Shown: piece by piece, positions 1-10,389 of the stretch
Numbering within the stretch: the stretch's first letter is position 1
How the letters are laid out: each line of letters opens with the position of its first letter
Source of the DNA: Branchiostoma floridae
Lineage: Eukaryota; Chordata; Leptocardii; Amphioxiformes; Branchiostomatidae
DNA length: 45,198 nucleotides
Reading direction: 5' to 3'
Assembly (NCBI RefSeq): GCF_000003815.2
Contig: NC_049980.1
Location: forward strand, 31,162,128-31,207,325
Made by a program: the position numbers and the translations under genes
The notes under the pieces: model-generated
What the model saw: only the letters and a program-made list of their open reading frames with translations
What the model was told of the DNA's origin: nothing
Databases searched by the model: none

Positions 1-245
1 CCATTCTAACTGATAGAAGGAAAATGTAGAGCATACAAAGGTCTATAATGCCTCCAGAAAAAATGAGGGTCATCGACTTCAGTAGCTTTACAAACTTTTT
101 GGTTGCTACCTACCAGCCAAAATCAACTCCTCTTTCAAGAAAATTAGTCTGCAACTTGCACAAAAACAAACCTCATCCACTCACGTACATTTAAGTCTTT
201 GATGTCTCTACTTCTGAGCACAGATTCTGCCACGTGCAGAAAAAC
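1..245. other. Unassigned AT-rich stretch
   Basis: No convincing coding frame or repeat structure recognised. Probably intron or 5' flank of the GPCR gene. Confidence 0.5.
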
Positions 246-455
246 AACTGCGGGGTTCGAAAGATACGCAACGAATTTCAGAGATAAAGAACGAATTTTC
301 TTACGTTTTGTGTATTTTGCTGTCTTCTAAGTAATGCGTATAAAGTATAGCGTAATATCTAGATTATTAAAAAAAACTGGAGAAAATAACACATCAGTGC
401 CACAGTGAATGAACCCCGCAGCGCCGCACCGGTGCACCAAGTTCAGTGAGATTTA
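246..455 (+). mobile_element. Degenerate MITE, family A (TTAA type)
   Basis: The core is collinear with the copies at 3754-3999 and 16132-16380: tgcggggttcgaaagatac, then aacgaattt, then ggagaaaataac, ending in ttcagtgagat. The terminal inverted repeats are eroded. Confidence 0.7.
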
Positions 456-689
456 GTTGTTAGTTGTTTTTCTGGCATAGTTGGGAAATAGCTAGACACC
501 AAATATCAAAAGCGACGTGACGTCTGGGATGGCAATCTTGTATCCGATACTAACGTCTGGATTTGATGCAAATGTTCACAAAAATAGCGCCGTTTCACCA
601 GAAAATCAACATATCTACAACGCAAACAACCTCTTGACATTTGAAAACAAACGTTGTTGTCTGTAATTAAGCATATCAAATGCAAAAAG

Positions 690-2050
690 ATGATCCACAC
701 CCACGATGGAAACTCTTGCGAGTTTTGTAACTTTTCCTTAACGTTTGAATGACAAGAAATTCATCAGTTTTCCATATGTCCTTAATGTTATTGACGAGGA
801 AGACGCGATGCTGTGGGAGACAGATAAGAATCTTCAAGTCAAGTCTAAGCTTTAGAAACTTGTAAAGCTTCATTCCGACATAAGTAACTTCGATTGACAC
901 AACATTGACTTCTTGTTCGTCTTGGCCTGATACCCATCTTCACAGAAAGTCATTGGTCGTTTCGTCCTGGCATTTAAACACTCGTGCAAGTCATCTTGTG
1001 CCAGCACATCAAATACAGAAAAAGGATAAACGATGATAGAGACACCTATGAATTGTGCAACGTTAATTCTCTCCTGAAATTAAATGATGAGCGCAAGTTT
1101 CTACTCGTCTTCGGTGATATTTTGACAAAAGAGAGGCAGACACCCTGACACGTCATGTGCGTCAAACACAGAAAAAGATAATTGACGATGAAGACACCTA
1201 TGAATTGTGTAACGTTAACCATCTCTTGAAATTAAATGATGAGCACAAATTTCTACTCGTCTTCGATGATATTTTCTATGGAAGAGAGGCAGACACCCTG
1301 CTGTAAAGGACTCTTTAGGTCTATTGTAAGCTGTAAAGAGCGGTCAGGCATGATTTAGATATATCTTATTCGATTAAACGCGATTTACAAAACATTGACT
1401 GTGCACGTCTGAAGTTGATGCAAATACTCGCTGCTATTCTCATTTAGGCATTTCAACACGTACACAAGTCATCTCATGCAAGCACATTAAATCAGGAAAA
1501 GGATAATAGAATTTGTTTGAAACACCTATGAATTATGTAACCCTCTCCTAGCACTAGCATTGAATGATGAATGCTTCATCGGTTTTGTATATGTCCTCGA
1601 TGTTATTATGACAGAAGGGAGGTAAATAGACGGCACTGAAGGGAAGATAGCGACCTTCAGGTCAACTCTAAACCGTAGAAAGCTGTCAAGCTTCATCCTG
1701 ATATTAACGACTTGGATCAAGTATGACTTACACAGCATTGCCCCTGTGTGTGTCTGATGCGTCTGCTCAGGGGTCGGTACAAATCTTCATAAAATCACCG
1801 GTGACCTCGCCCTGACATTCCAACACACATGCAAGTTATTTTCGTGCAAGCGAATCAACTCCTGGTAACTATAGTCGTATTTGACTAAAATGCTTGTGTC
1901 AATCTCTCATGACATTTTGATGATGTGCAGTTCATCAGTTTTCTGTACGTCTTGCCGTTATTATACCGGACGTAAGGCTGGCAGGTAGATATCAGATAGG
2001 GTTATCAATACTACATGCTGAAGACAGCTGTAATTTAAAGCCAGGTCATG
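690..2050. repeat. Degenerate tandem array, units roughly 150-350 bp
   Basis: The same motif order recurs: cacctatgaattgtg, then aaatgatgagc or similar, then tctactcgtcttcg or catcagttttc, then gaggcagacaccctg. The closest pair lies near 1045-1165 and 1195-1305; more diverged relatives start near 745, 1560 and 1915. No coding capacity recognised. Confidence 0.6.
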
Positions 2051-2447
2051 ATAGGAATGGATAAGAAAGTTAAGTTCTTGGAGAGGCATACCTCAACTTA
2101 GAGCAGCATTGATCTGGCACTTAAGCTAATCAAATGGGCGAGAGCCTAATGCTACATGTAACAATCAGAACCAAAACTCCAGAAAGAGGATTTTATCCAT
2201 ACATAAGTATGACGTACCTCATATACTGTTGTCGGTAAAAGAATATGCATGTGATAATACTCTACCTTTGGAACTATATTATCAGCAATGACACCTACTT
2301 GCAGTGAATCAGTCATTCATGTCCTGAAGACATTTAGTCATCGAAACGTGTGCTCTTGAAAAACGCGTGGTGAGACATCGCATCCCTGTCCCTTTCCTAC
2401 CATTAGTTCCATGGCGATATGCATTGCTCTGAATAGTCGTCCTTCCA
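2051..2447. other. Unassigned stretch
   Basis: No gene, hairpin or tandem structure recognised. Confidence 0.5.
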
Positions 2448-2519
2448 TTGAAAGCCTTTCAGGGTAACACCAGGTTCACCTCCAGCTCACATCGTTTTAC
2501 TGTTCAATTTTCCTTGTTT

Positions 2520-2700
2520 CAAATACCTTCTAAAACAACAATGCCTAATTATGAAACCTATATACAATTTTCAAGCATTCAAAACTTATGTTCACCGCTA
2601 TCTAGTTTTCTACCCATTCATTGTATTTAATTCGCTGCCAAAAGAAGTCAAATGTCCTTGCGAACAAGCACATTCAAGAAATAAAGTTCATTCATTCATA
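2520..2700 (+). mobile_element. Possible 3' end of a CR1/L2-like non-LTR retrotransposon
   Basis: One frame reads FYPFIVFNSLPKEVK, resembling the WNSLPxxV signature near the C-terminus of CR1/L2-type proteins. It is followed by aataaa and an attcattcat tail. Short, so low certainty. Confidence 0.4.
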
Positions 2701-2807
2701 TACGTTCCAGTGGGTTAAATTGGGACGACCGGTCGACCAGTTTGGTTGTTTCCAATGTTGAGCGGCAGGTCATTTGAGGTTAACTCTCATAATTCTGCCG
2801 GTTAGGG

Positions 2808-3247
2808 TTGGGTACCGGTACAGAAAATTCAGGTACAGGTACGATCCAGGTCCAGAGGATCAGGTCCAGCCATGAAGCTGTGAATATGTGAAAACAGGTG
2901 AAAGGGCGATACTCAAAACAATAGTCCATTTTGCTAAAAAGGATTCTGTTTGATGGAGTATACGACGTTCGTTGGTGTTTTGAAATCCTATCCGAGACAT
3001 GTGAACAACACTAACTTCCTCTGTTTAAGACCAAGCTTAACTGCAGAAGCTTGGTAAAAATAACTATCAACTTTCCTCTACTTCACTCTCATTTTGTTTT
3101 GATCGGTAAGTCCCCAAACACGCAAACGCCTGCCGGTATAATCTCTTCATTTTTTAATCGGTCCAACATCCAACATTTTTTCAGGTCCAGTTTTTCCGGA
3201 CCGGTCCAACAAGAAAAGAACTGTTTGTACCGGTACCCACCCCTACT
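2808..3247. mobile_element. MITE-like element, family B (GGTACC ends)
   Basis: It starts ggttgggtaccggtacaga and ends taccggtacccacccct, imperfect inverted ends around internal caggtcc-rich blocks. Copies recur at 14466-14910 and, inverted, about 33700-33961. Confidence 0.7.
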
Positions 3248-3749
3248 ACCAGGTACTCAAAAAACTGTTACCGAGGCCTCCGAGATAATACCTTTAAAAC
3301 TTAGACATGTGAAGTGGGTATATCCGTATAAGTCTCTCTATAGTTGTAGAAGCTATCAACAGCTTTGTTTCCTGGAGAAAAATGTTGTCTAGAAGTTTTT
3401 GACAAATGGATTGCGTTTAAGCTTTAAATCCATCCGTCAAATGGGCGAAGCTTTGTGGGGGTAAAAAGTTCCGCTAATTAAACCCAAGAGACTAATTTGG
3501 CCCTAAAGAAAACAGAAAGTGTTGGTTGTTTCTATATATATAGATCCAGGCACATGCCGTACGCACGTGCAGGAATGGACGTAGGGCTTCCGAACATCAT
3601 CTTGCTATGCTTTTTGGGGGGGTTGACAAGAACTTGTGAACCCCAATCATTCTTACATGTACATTTTTATATTTTTATAAGTCAAACACCCTGAAGGTGA
3701 AAATGAAGAAAAAAACTCAATTTGTAAGGGCATGTGATACCGTCCCAAC
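3248..3749. other. Unassigned stretch
   Basis: No gene or clear repeat recognised. Open frames here are short and show no family motif. Confidence 0.5.
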
Positions 3750-3753
3750 TTAA

Positions 3754-3999
3754 GGCGCACTCTCGCTGCACTTGCGTCAAGCTTGCGTCACTGTGGGGTT
3801 CGAACGATACGCAACGAATTTCAGAGATAAAGAACAAATTTCTTACTTTTTGTGTATTTTATCGTTTTCTATGTCATATTTTTACGTATTACACAATATC
3901 TATATTATTAAAAAAATCGGAGAAAATAACAAAACAGCGACGCAGTGAACGAACCGCGCAATGACGCAAGCGTGACGCAAGTGCAATGAGATACCACCT
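3754..3999 (+). mobile_element. MITE, family A, flanked by TTAA
   Basis: Inverted ends pair ggcgcactctcgctgcactt with the complement of gcaagtgcaatgagatacca; gcttgcgtca also pairs inside. TTAA lies at 3750-3753 and 4000-4003, a target duplication typical of piggyBac-type elements. The type call is inferred. Confidence 0.75.
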
Positions 4000-4003
4000 T
4001 TAA

Positions 4004-4311
4004 GCTAGGGGCACAACCCGCCGTACGTGAATTTTGTCCGTACGTTTTTTTGGGAGGCCACGTCCGCTACGTATTTCTGAAAACGTGGGGAACGACTGGC
4101 AAGAGCAGGGAGAGAGTACGTCAACGCACGGCACAAAAAGTTTTGCCAGCACGTGAAGTTCTGCAGCGTGTCAGCGTGTTCCAAAATCCGTCGGATTCCC
4201 TACGAAGTTCGTACGGAGGCGGTACTTACCACTTACGGATCCCAAAAGATTGCCCACGTTTTGGCACGTAGATGGCACGTATTTGCACGTACGGTGGGTT
4301 GTGCCCTTAGC
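4004..4311 (+). mobile_element. MITE, family C, flanked by TTAA
   Basis: Inverted ends pair gctaggggcacaacccgccg with the complement of ggtgggttgtgcccttagc; cgtacgtg pairs inside. TTAA is at 4000-4003 (shared with the neighbouring element) and 4312-4315. Confidence 0.75.
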
Positions 4312-4423
4312 TTAAGCGGCAGTTCTTTGCAAAGAGGTTCATTTCTGCTTCCTACGGCGTTGCCTTCCAAGGCCGGTGAGTTTGTCAAAAGAAGTAATCT
4401 TTCTTCCGTTTGTTGTTCCTCAG

Positions 4424-4565
4424 GCTCTTTGCTGCTGTCCCTGCCCGTGGCCGTGTATCGCGAGGTGGTGGAGATGTACTGGTTCGGCACCCAGTACTAC
4501 TGCATGGAGGTGTGGCCGTCCAAGACATGGGAGCGAGCCTACATGATCTACACGGTTCTGATCAG
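4424..4565 (+). CDS. GPCR exon: end of TM4, ECL2, start of TM5
   Basis: The acceptor ...ttgttcctcag precedes 4424 and the donor gtacgt follows 4565. The exon begins with the last two bases of a split codon and ends with AG of another. It reads SLLLSLPVAVYREVVEMYWF, then YYCMEVWP, then AYMIYTVLI. The Leu-rich start with a Pro is the extracellular half of TM4. The Cys of YYCMEVWP is the expected ECL2 partner of the TM3 cysteine, and the following WP is common in neuropeptide receptors. YTVLI enters TM5. Codon use is GC-rich, unlike the surrounding intron. An open frame upstream of 4424 carries no recognisable receptor sequence, so the preceding exon with TM1-TM3 is not visible here. Confidence 0.88.
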
Positions 4566-4575
4566 GTACGTTCAA

Positions 4576-4830
4576 TCAATGAATAACTTTATTGTATACA
4601 TAGAGGCCATAGGGGCATGTTCGGACGTGACGCAACCACCATGACAGACGAGTCATCAGGGGTAGGAGGAACCCCTTGCATCCTTGATCGAAAGTCCTCC
4701 TAGGAGACGGAAACTCGAAAGAACAAGCCTGCATCTGCTGAGGCCGTCTTACACGTTGCATACAGTTGCCCCTGTAGGAATTGCGCCAGTAGACGAGAGG
4801 GTGGAGAAGGAAGTGCACACCACCCCTCCT
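4576..4830 (-). mobile_element. Probable retroposon 3' end
   Basis: Minus-sense sequence ends gtatacaataaagttattc, a polyadenylation-like tail. The upstream open frame (WWLRHVRTCPYGLYVYNKV) has the look of a decayed LINE terminus. It lies directly after the GPCR donor at 4566. Confidence 0.4.
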
Positions 4831-4916
4831 TCACCTTAGAAAGTCACGTGCAGGCCAGGCAGACGGGTCGCCAAACCCACCCGGTCTGCCTACCATTGTC
4901 CTCCGAGACAGACGGA

Positions 4917-4952
4917 TATATATATATATATATATATATAAATATCCGTCTA
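4917..4952. repeat. (TA)n microsatellite inside a hairpin
   Basis: The TA run is flanked by agacggatat and atatccgtct, which are inverted copies. Confidence 0.85.
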
Positions 4953-5037
4953 TAAAGTTCATTGCAAATTCTTGCCCGTGGGCTAATTGCAGGAAACATG
5001 AGAGAATTAAACAGTGTCAAAACAATATCACAAGTGT

Positions 5038-6252
5038 CTACTCTAGTCTAAAACTAGTTAACTCTAGATCCTGGGTTATTGGGTTCGACTCATTTTTCGA
5101 AGACAGTGGAAGACGAAAGATCCCACCTTTTCTATTATGTGTGGGGTTTGTGATGTTAGAAGGAATTTTTTTCTTTTTGTCAGTGAATGCAAAAAAGTTT
5201 GCGTGGAATTTGGTGGCCTCTTCTAACAGCTCTTTTTTTTTGTTATCGTAGAAAGAGCAGTTTGACATAAAATATATATACCCACTGAGTTAAGTGCAGG
5301 TCGCAACAGCATGATAATTGACAAATACATGACAAATTTACAATGTCAACAAACACAAGAATCTTAATCTAATAAGTGAGTAAACCTTCTTCTCGCTTCT
5401 TTGGGATACTGAAAAGGAACAAGGAAAAGGAATTTGTCTGTATTACTCAGAGGTATGAAGTGGGGAAACATAGGCTCTATTAGTCTATAAAGTTCAGCGC
5501 TCTCTTTGTTGTGTAATCTATCAACTTCATCGCTGCACACCAAGGAACACACGCCGTACGGCAATTAGCGAAAGACATGACGAATTTCGAAAACTGCAAG
5601 GTCACAAACACCCTGTTGAATTCTACTTGCTGCATCTCTGGGGTCCCCCGGGCTCACTGATGAATAGGTTTGAAATAGCCTGTCTAGTTCGCTAAAATCT
5701 GCTCGTTTTGGGCAATTTGCCCGTTGACAGTCATTCTCACTTGATGAAGATGTAAAATGACACTCAAAGCATCTCGGTTTTAAAATTGAGTTGAAAACTG
5801 AGATCTCTAGAGTGTACTAAGGATCTTCTTGTTTTTCACAATTTGCTCCTTGACAATCACCCACTTGATGTACGCTAAGCTTCTTGTTTTTGCTTGTTTT
5901 GGCAATTTGCCAGATGACAGTCATGCGTACTTGATTCTAATGTAAGAAGACATTCTACACATGTTTGTTTCTGAGCAGGAAACTTCGTTAAAGTAAACCA
6001 ATTTCGGAACCCCTGAGTGGTCTAATGGAGAAGCTCCGTAAACTTTGCAGAATTAGAAAGTATAAAGCATTTGTGACAACTCAAGAAAAAATCTTTTCTG
6101 TCGAATGTCAACTTTGTTAGATTTGTAAGCCCTGCATCACGTACGTTACTTGTGATGTTGTTTTTTCTTTCTTCGAGTATCGTAGAGTTAACCATTAAGT
6201 ACAGGAGGGGCATCCTCACATACTTCATATTCTCACAAATATCTAATGTCAT
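5038..6252 (-). mobile_element. Three decayed copies of a LINE ORF2 C-terminal segment
   Basis: On the minus strand three blocks carry the same segment, as in the non-LTR pattern E.HFL..C..Y...R..L. Block 5268-5038 has CSFYDNKKKELLEEATKFHA. Block 5564-5364 has LYRLIEPMFPHFIPLSNTDK followed by FLFLVPF. Block 6252-6022 has YLMVNSTILEERKNN, then FILSNSAKFTELL. Between them, nucleotide blocks caatttgc..ttgacagtca recur near 5710, 5840 and 5910. All are broken and non-functional. Confidence 0.5.
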
Positions 6253-6646
6253 TAGCTAACTACAATGTAGTGGGAAAACTGTCAGTTCCACTTGTCTCCA
6301 CTTGCTTCAAGAAGAGAGAAGAAATATGTGAAATATAGATGTAAGTAAGGCATAGCATATCTTTCCTGTCATTTTCTTTGTATACAACTTATATTTTATC
6401 TAACTTTGTATACGTCAAGAATATGCAACAAACTTCATTGTCATTGTGATGTGATGTGACAAGTCTTCCCGTGTGATGTAGCCAGCTGTTGCCGTTGTAC
6501 CGCGTGCCTGAGGAGTTACAGTCCATGCAGAAGTCGATGCCATTTTTGTGCCTATGTCTAACTGGGCATAGCTGATAGAAAAAGACGGCATATAAGAAAA
6601 AGGTCACGATTTTCCCCCATCGACCTCTGCATGGAGAGTATGCGAA
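6253..6646. other. Unassigned intronic stretch
   Basis: GPCR intron; no structure recognised. Confidence 0.5.
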
Positions 6647-6745
6647 GCTGGTGTGTTACGCCAAAGGGTGGGGATACGGGCTTTGAAGATACAGAATCTA
6701 GTGTGCTATGCCAAAAATCGATTGTATCGGCTATACAGAAATAGG
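6647..6745 (+). repeat. Short dispersed repeat (ctggtgtgttacgcc)
   Basis: It contains gctggtgtgttacgccaaag and cggctatacagaaatag. Similar sequence recurs at 32326-32376 and 43118-43180. Confidence 0.55.
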
Positions 6746-6771
6746 TAAAGAAGCTAGCTGGTGTGACTCGC

Positions 6772-6839
6772 GAGTGCTGGCGAACATTCAGAACTGGAAA
6801 CCGAGTGCTGGCGAACATTCAGCACTGGAAACCGAGTGC
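6772..6839 (+). repeat. Two-copy tandem repeat, about 33 bp
   Basis: gagtgctggcgaacattcag plus actggaaacc occurs twice back to back. Confidence 0.85.
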
Positions 6840-6845
6840 TGAGAG

Positions 6846-7454
6846 GATCTACACTGCGATTTACTGCCGTATACAGTGTATAAAATACATGGACGTCTGT
6901 TTTTACTTATATCAGATCGAAACTTTTAGGCCACTTAACAAAACCCGACCGAAAAAGACCACGTACTAGTATCTGCTAGCGTCGGTCGGTAAGACAACTA
7001 AGTATCCTGTGTCTATATAGAAAAATAAGCCTTCTTAGCTAGACATATTACTTACCTGTCAGGTCTGACTTTAACTATCCTTTGTGTATAAAGAATTAGT
7101 TTTTCGTTACATGATCGAATTAATGCACACGTCAGTTGTCTGGCTCCTACTATCCCTTGTGTAAAGAAGTCCTTTTTTGCTTGATAGATAGCGCATATTC
7201 CAATTTGCCGCTCTCCATACTTTTAATGAAATCTGCTCCTTGCACATTCTACATGTACATATAAATTACTTTTGAATACACCGTGACTAGAGTAACCCAA
7301 CTTCTGCTTTCTCCGCTTATAATTAACTGGGCGTCCAGTGCTGAGGCCCCTTTGACATCCCCCATTGAATCTTCGTAATACATATACGTATACCACTACA
7401 GTGTATGAATCATTTATGACAGTTCCTTCAACTGTTTCCTGCCGATTGTCCCAG
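6846..7454. other. Unassigned intronic stretch
   Basis: AT-rich end of the GPCR intron before the TM5 exon. Nothing else recognised. Confidence 0.5.
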
Positions 7455-7590
7455 CTACGTGGTGCCGCTTCTGGTCAGCCTGGTGTCGTTCGTCCTGATC
7501 GCCGTCCGACTGTCCAAGACAGGACGTCCGATGACCTGCGATGACCCGACTAACAACCAGCTGGTCAAGCGGAATCGTAAGGTCACTCAG
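7455..7590 (+). CDS. GPCR exon: TM5 and third intracellular loop
   Basis: The acceptor is tgtcccag ending at 7454. The first base C completes AG-C (Ser) from the previous exon. The frame then reads YVVPLLVSLVSFVLIAVRLS, a TM5 helix with the conserved proline, followed by a short basic ICL3 ending LVKRNRKVTQ. I place the donor at cag|gttggt (7591) rather than the earlier gtaagg inside CGTAAG, because only the former joins in frame to the next exon and restores the family pattern RKVTQ-MIALL at the start of TM6. The preceding intron is 2.9 kb. Confidence 0.87.
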
Positions 7591-7982
7591 GTTGGTCGGA
7601 ATGATGTTCCAATTTCAACTACTAGCATTCTTGCTGTTGCATTTTGTAGTTATCAATTAAAAATTTGCTCTTATCTTTTGACGCTGCTTAAAGCTTCGCC
7701 CCTTCACATTGCTACCGGCAACTTGCCAACGAAGGTCGGCGCTGGGTTTGGAGTAGCTTGGAATCTAGCTACAGTTCACAATCAGGCAGAGGCAGAATAT
7801 GACTTTCCCGACTTTTTTTGTCAAAATCTAAAGTTATGTGACTATGGCTAGCGCAGAACATCACCACTTAGATACTGGAAGGCAATCTTGCCGACCAAGC
7901 TAATTGTGGATCAAAATAAACTAAACTCAACTCAACCTTGCTCACGACCAACTCTCAACCATTGCCTGGAGTCTGGTGCCGT

Positions 7983-8070
7983 CCGATTACTACCGGGGCT
8001 CCTTACACTGGCTGCCCTGGAAAAAGTCAGGACACTGGACCCACCTGTGGGAAGCCCCGGTAGTAATCGG
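7983..8070. repeat. Inverted repeat, perfect 18-bp arms
   Basis: ccgattactaccggggct (7983-8000) pairs with its exact complement at 8053-8070. Probably the core of a small MITE in the GPCR intron. Confidence 0.9.
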
Positions 8071-8275
8071 TTGACAACCAGGCTTACATGCTTGAAGATG
8101 GTCATTAGAATTCCATTCCATGATTGGGGTGGGGTGGCGCAACGGCAGAATGTCCAGTACAGAACCAAGTGGCCCCATGTTCCCAGATGAGCACTAAAAA
8201 GGAAAAGGAAAGGGAAAAGAAAGCAAAGAAATGAAAAGGAAAAGGGGGAAGGGGAAGGGAAAGAAAGGAAAATGA

Positions 8276-8485
8276 AAGTCATCATCATCATCATCGGTCG
8301 GCTGCTGTGCAGTCGGTCACAAGTCTTATCCACTTCAGTCTGTCCGCAGCCAGTGCAGCTATAGCAGCAGCCAGCAGGGTTCAGGTCGCCGTCGGCATCC
8401 CCCAGCAGGTTCTGTATGTAAGTCAGGTAGTTCGTCTTCTGACGACCGGGGCGTCGTTTGCCGTGGGTTGGGACATAGAGGGAAG
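8276..8485 (-). mobile_element. 3' end of a non-LTR retrotransposon (RTE/CR1-like), frameshifted
   Basis: In one minus frame it reads GKRRPGRQKTNYLTYIQNLL. After a frameshift another frame reads LAAAIAALAADRLKWIRLVT, then DCTAADR and a stop. This is the usual (R)GR.KT.....L......A.DR..W...V... C-terminus of a LINE ORF2. The stop is followed by an ATG/TGA-type trinucleotide tail (plus: 8280-8295). 5'-truncated and broken. Confidence 0.8.
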
Positions 8486-8560
8486 AGAGATATAGTAAAG
8501 AAAAGCAAAGAAAAGGTTCTACTCTATATTTTTTTACTCTACATTTAACTTTCCTCCCAG

Positions 8561-8665
8561 ATGATCGCCCTGCTGTCCCTGCTGTTCGCGCTGTGCTGGA
8601 TGCCGATCCACGTGCTGAACCTGTCGTTCCTGTTCGTGCCCGACTTCCCCATGAACCAGACCACC
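8561..8665 (+). CDS. GPCR exon: TM6 with CWMP, truncated by gap
   Basis: The acceptor ttcctcccag ends at 8560, after a pyrimidine-rich tract. The frame reads MIALLSLLFALCWMPIHVLN, which is TM6 with the CWxP hinge, then SFLFVPDFPMNQTT in ECL3. NQT is a possible N-glycosylation site, which would be unusual this close to TM6. The exon runs straight into a 100-N scaffold gap. TM7 with its NPxxY motif is therefore expected in the gap, either in this exon or in a further one. The initial ATG is an internal Met, not a translation start. Confidence 0.88.
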
Positions 8666-8765
8666 NNNNNNNNNNNNNNNNNNNNNNNNNNNNNNNNNNN
8701 NNNNNNNNNNNNNNNNNNNNNNNNNNNNNNNNNNNNNNNNNNNNNNNNNNNNNNNNNNNNNNNNN
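8666..8765. other. Assembly gap (100 N) that likely hides TM7 of the GPCR
   Basis: There are exactly 100 N, the usual placeholder for a gap of unknown size. The reading frame of the TM6 exon is open up to its left edge, and no TM7-like sequence is seen between its right edge and the terminal exon at 10887. Confidence 0.95.
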
Positions 8766-8827
8766 TCTAGGCTGAGATGCCGCTGTGACATTCGATTGGA
8801 CAAGATAAAATTTACTGAAATTTTTTA

Positions 8828-9110
8828 GCAGCGTACGCACTAAAGTCCGTATGAGGTCCGTGTGGAAGTCTAAGCCTCTACCAGGCTGCACAGGTCGCTG
8901 GAAAAAAATAGTTGAAATTGAACAAATATAGACGGAGAACATGCCAGAGGAGTTAGCTGTCCGAGGAGTATGGTTTGAGACCATCAAACTCCGCTGGCAT
9001 GTTATCTGTCTATATTTATCCCACTTCAATTTTTCAAGTGTCCTGTGGAGCCCGGTAGAGGCTAAGACTTCCATACGGACCTCATACGGACTTGAGTACA
9101 TACGCATATG
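8828..9110. mobile_element. Palindromic MITE, family D
   Basis: Left part taagcctctaccaggctgca, right part cccggtagaggctaagactt as its inverse; the outer blocks gtccgtatgaggtccgt and acggacctcatacggac also pair, and inner blocks pair around the centre. Copies: 37483-37648 and 42790-43050; partial at 10230, 40640 and 44490. Confidence 0.8.
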
Positions 9111-9123
9111 TGATCCCACCTTT

Positions 9124-9271
9124 ATGTCAGGGTAGAGACCCCGATCGGGATCTTTGCCAGCAGAATCGCCAATTCTACCGACAGAAATCCAGATCTGAGT
9201 CTCTGTGAACAGAAACTCTGATCTGATCTCTACGGGCAGAATCTACTAGATCGGAGTCTCTACCCTGACAT
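9124..9271. mobile_element. Small MITE with 16-bp perfect terminal inverted repeats
   Basis: atgtcagggtagagac at 9124-9139 and its exact complement at 9256-9271, with further gatc-containing internal pairing. 148 bp. Confidence 0.85.
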
Positions 9272-10389
9272 ACATATCATTAATTATTGTGTAATTAAAA
9301 AATAATTTCACACTTTGCATGTTTTTATGTCTTTTCAGTCATGAATTTATTTTTTGCATGATGACGTTCGAAATGCATTAATTTTTTTTCCAATCAGCAA
9401 ATCAATGGTTACAATTGCAAATCCAATTTTGGTCGCAACGAGATCGCCGTCCAGTGAGATGGAGACCTTGCGTGAGTGTAGGTGTGTGCGTGTGGGAGTG
9501 GGGATGGGGGTATTTGTGTGTTTTTGTGTGTGTGTAGTAACGTGGGCACTACAATGTCCGTCCGTTAATTGCTTCTCTTATTGATCTTTTAACGTAACAT
9601 TCAATCAAATTTCATACCATCGCATATCTTAAAATATTTGCATTCTTGCTTTTTAAAGAAAAACATGTTGGTAATCTGGAAAATTTCCTTCATTATATTA
9701 AAGTGAGGAAGAATATTCTTCATTGAAAATATTTTTCTCATTCCTGGCTACCTAGCTCATCAATGAGAGAAGCGGTTCAAGCAAGGCGCTTCTGTAAAGA
9801 CGTCTTAACGTGAGTACTTGGTTATGTGACGTTCTTTCATTTTTTTTCACTACTATAACCCTTTTTCTTCGTTTATGCAGTGTTGCTTGTCACCAAAGTT
9901 CATGTTCAATAAAATAACAACAACACTTTGTGTTGGACAGCAAAACACAAAACAAGACTTTTTTTAAACGTTATCATTACATTAAGCTATTGCTCTCTTT
10001 GACTGAGTCTTGCTCCTGACCAAAGTTACTGTTTCTCCCGTGATACTCCAGCATTGTCCTAGAATAATTTTGTGGCTTCTCAGTTTTTAAGAACATCGTT
10101 GCATGTGTTCATTTATTCATGTGTAGCAGTCATGTCCTTGTCTACCAACCCAGCTGATGACTGAGCTTTCTATTTTGTGAAGCATTTCGCATTGTCACTG
10201 AAAGCACAGTTGCTCTTTTAAAATCCCTACCAGACTCCGTGGGTAACTGGAGGAGTAGAAAATTAAATTTTTCATTGTTCAAATGTTGAATGAATAATTG
10301 TTACTGTAGACGGTTATCCTCTGGCCGGATGCATCATCTGGCAAGCTATTTAACCCATTCGACCAATTTCTGCTATTCTAGCTACCGAT
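9272..10389. other. Unassigned intronic stretch
   Basis: AT-rich GPCR intron. A short (TG)-rich patch lies at 9480-9540 and a MITE D fragment (taccagactccgtgg) near 10230. No coding exon with TM7 features was found here. Confidence 0.55.

Noticed and set aside
4153-4644. A 163-residue single-exon gene
   Set aside because: Only 4424-4565 is receptor-like and it is bounded by good splice sites; the rest is MITE and intron.
7932-9119. 395-residue minus-strand frame
   Set aside because: It runs through 100 N read as X, covers the antisense of the TM6 exon, and joins unrelated LINE and MITE sequence.
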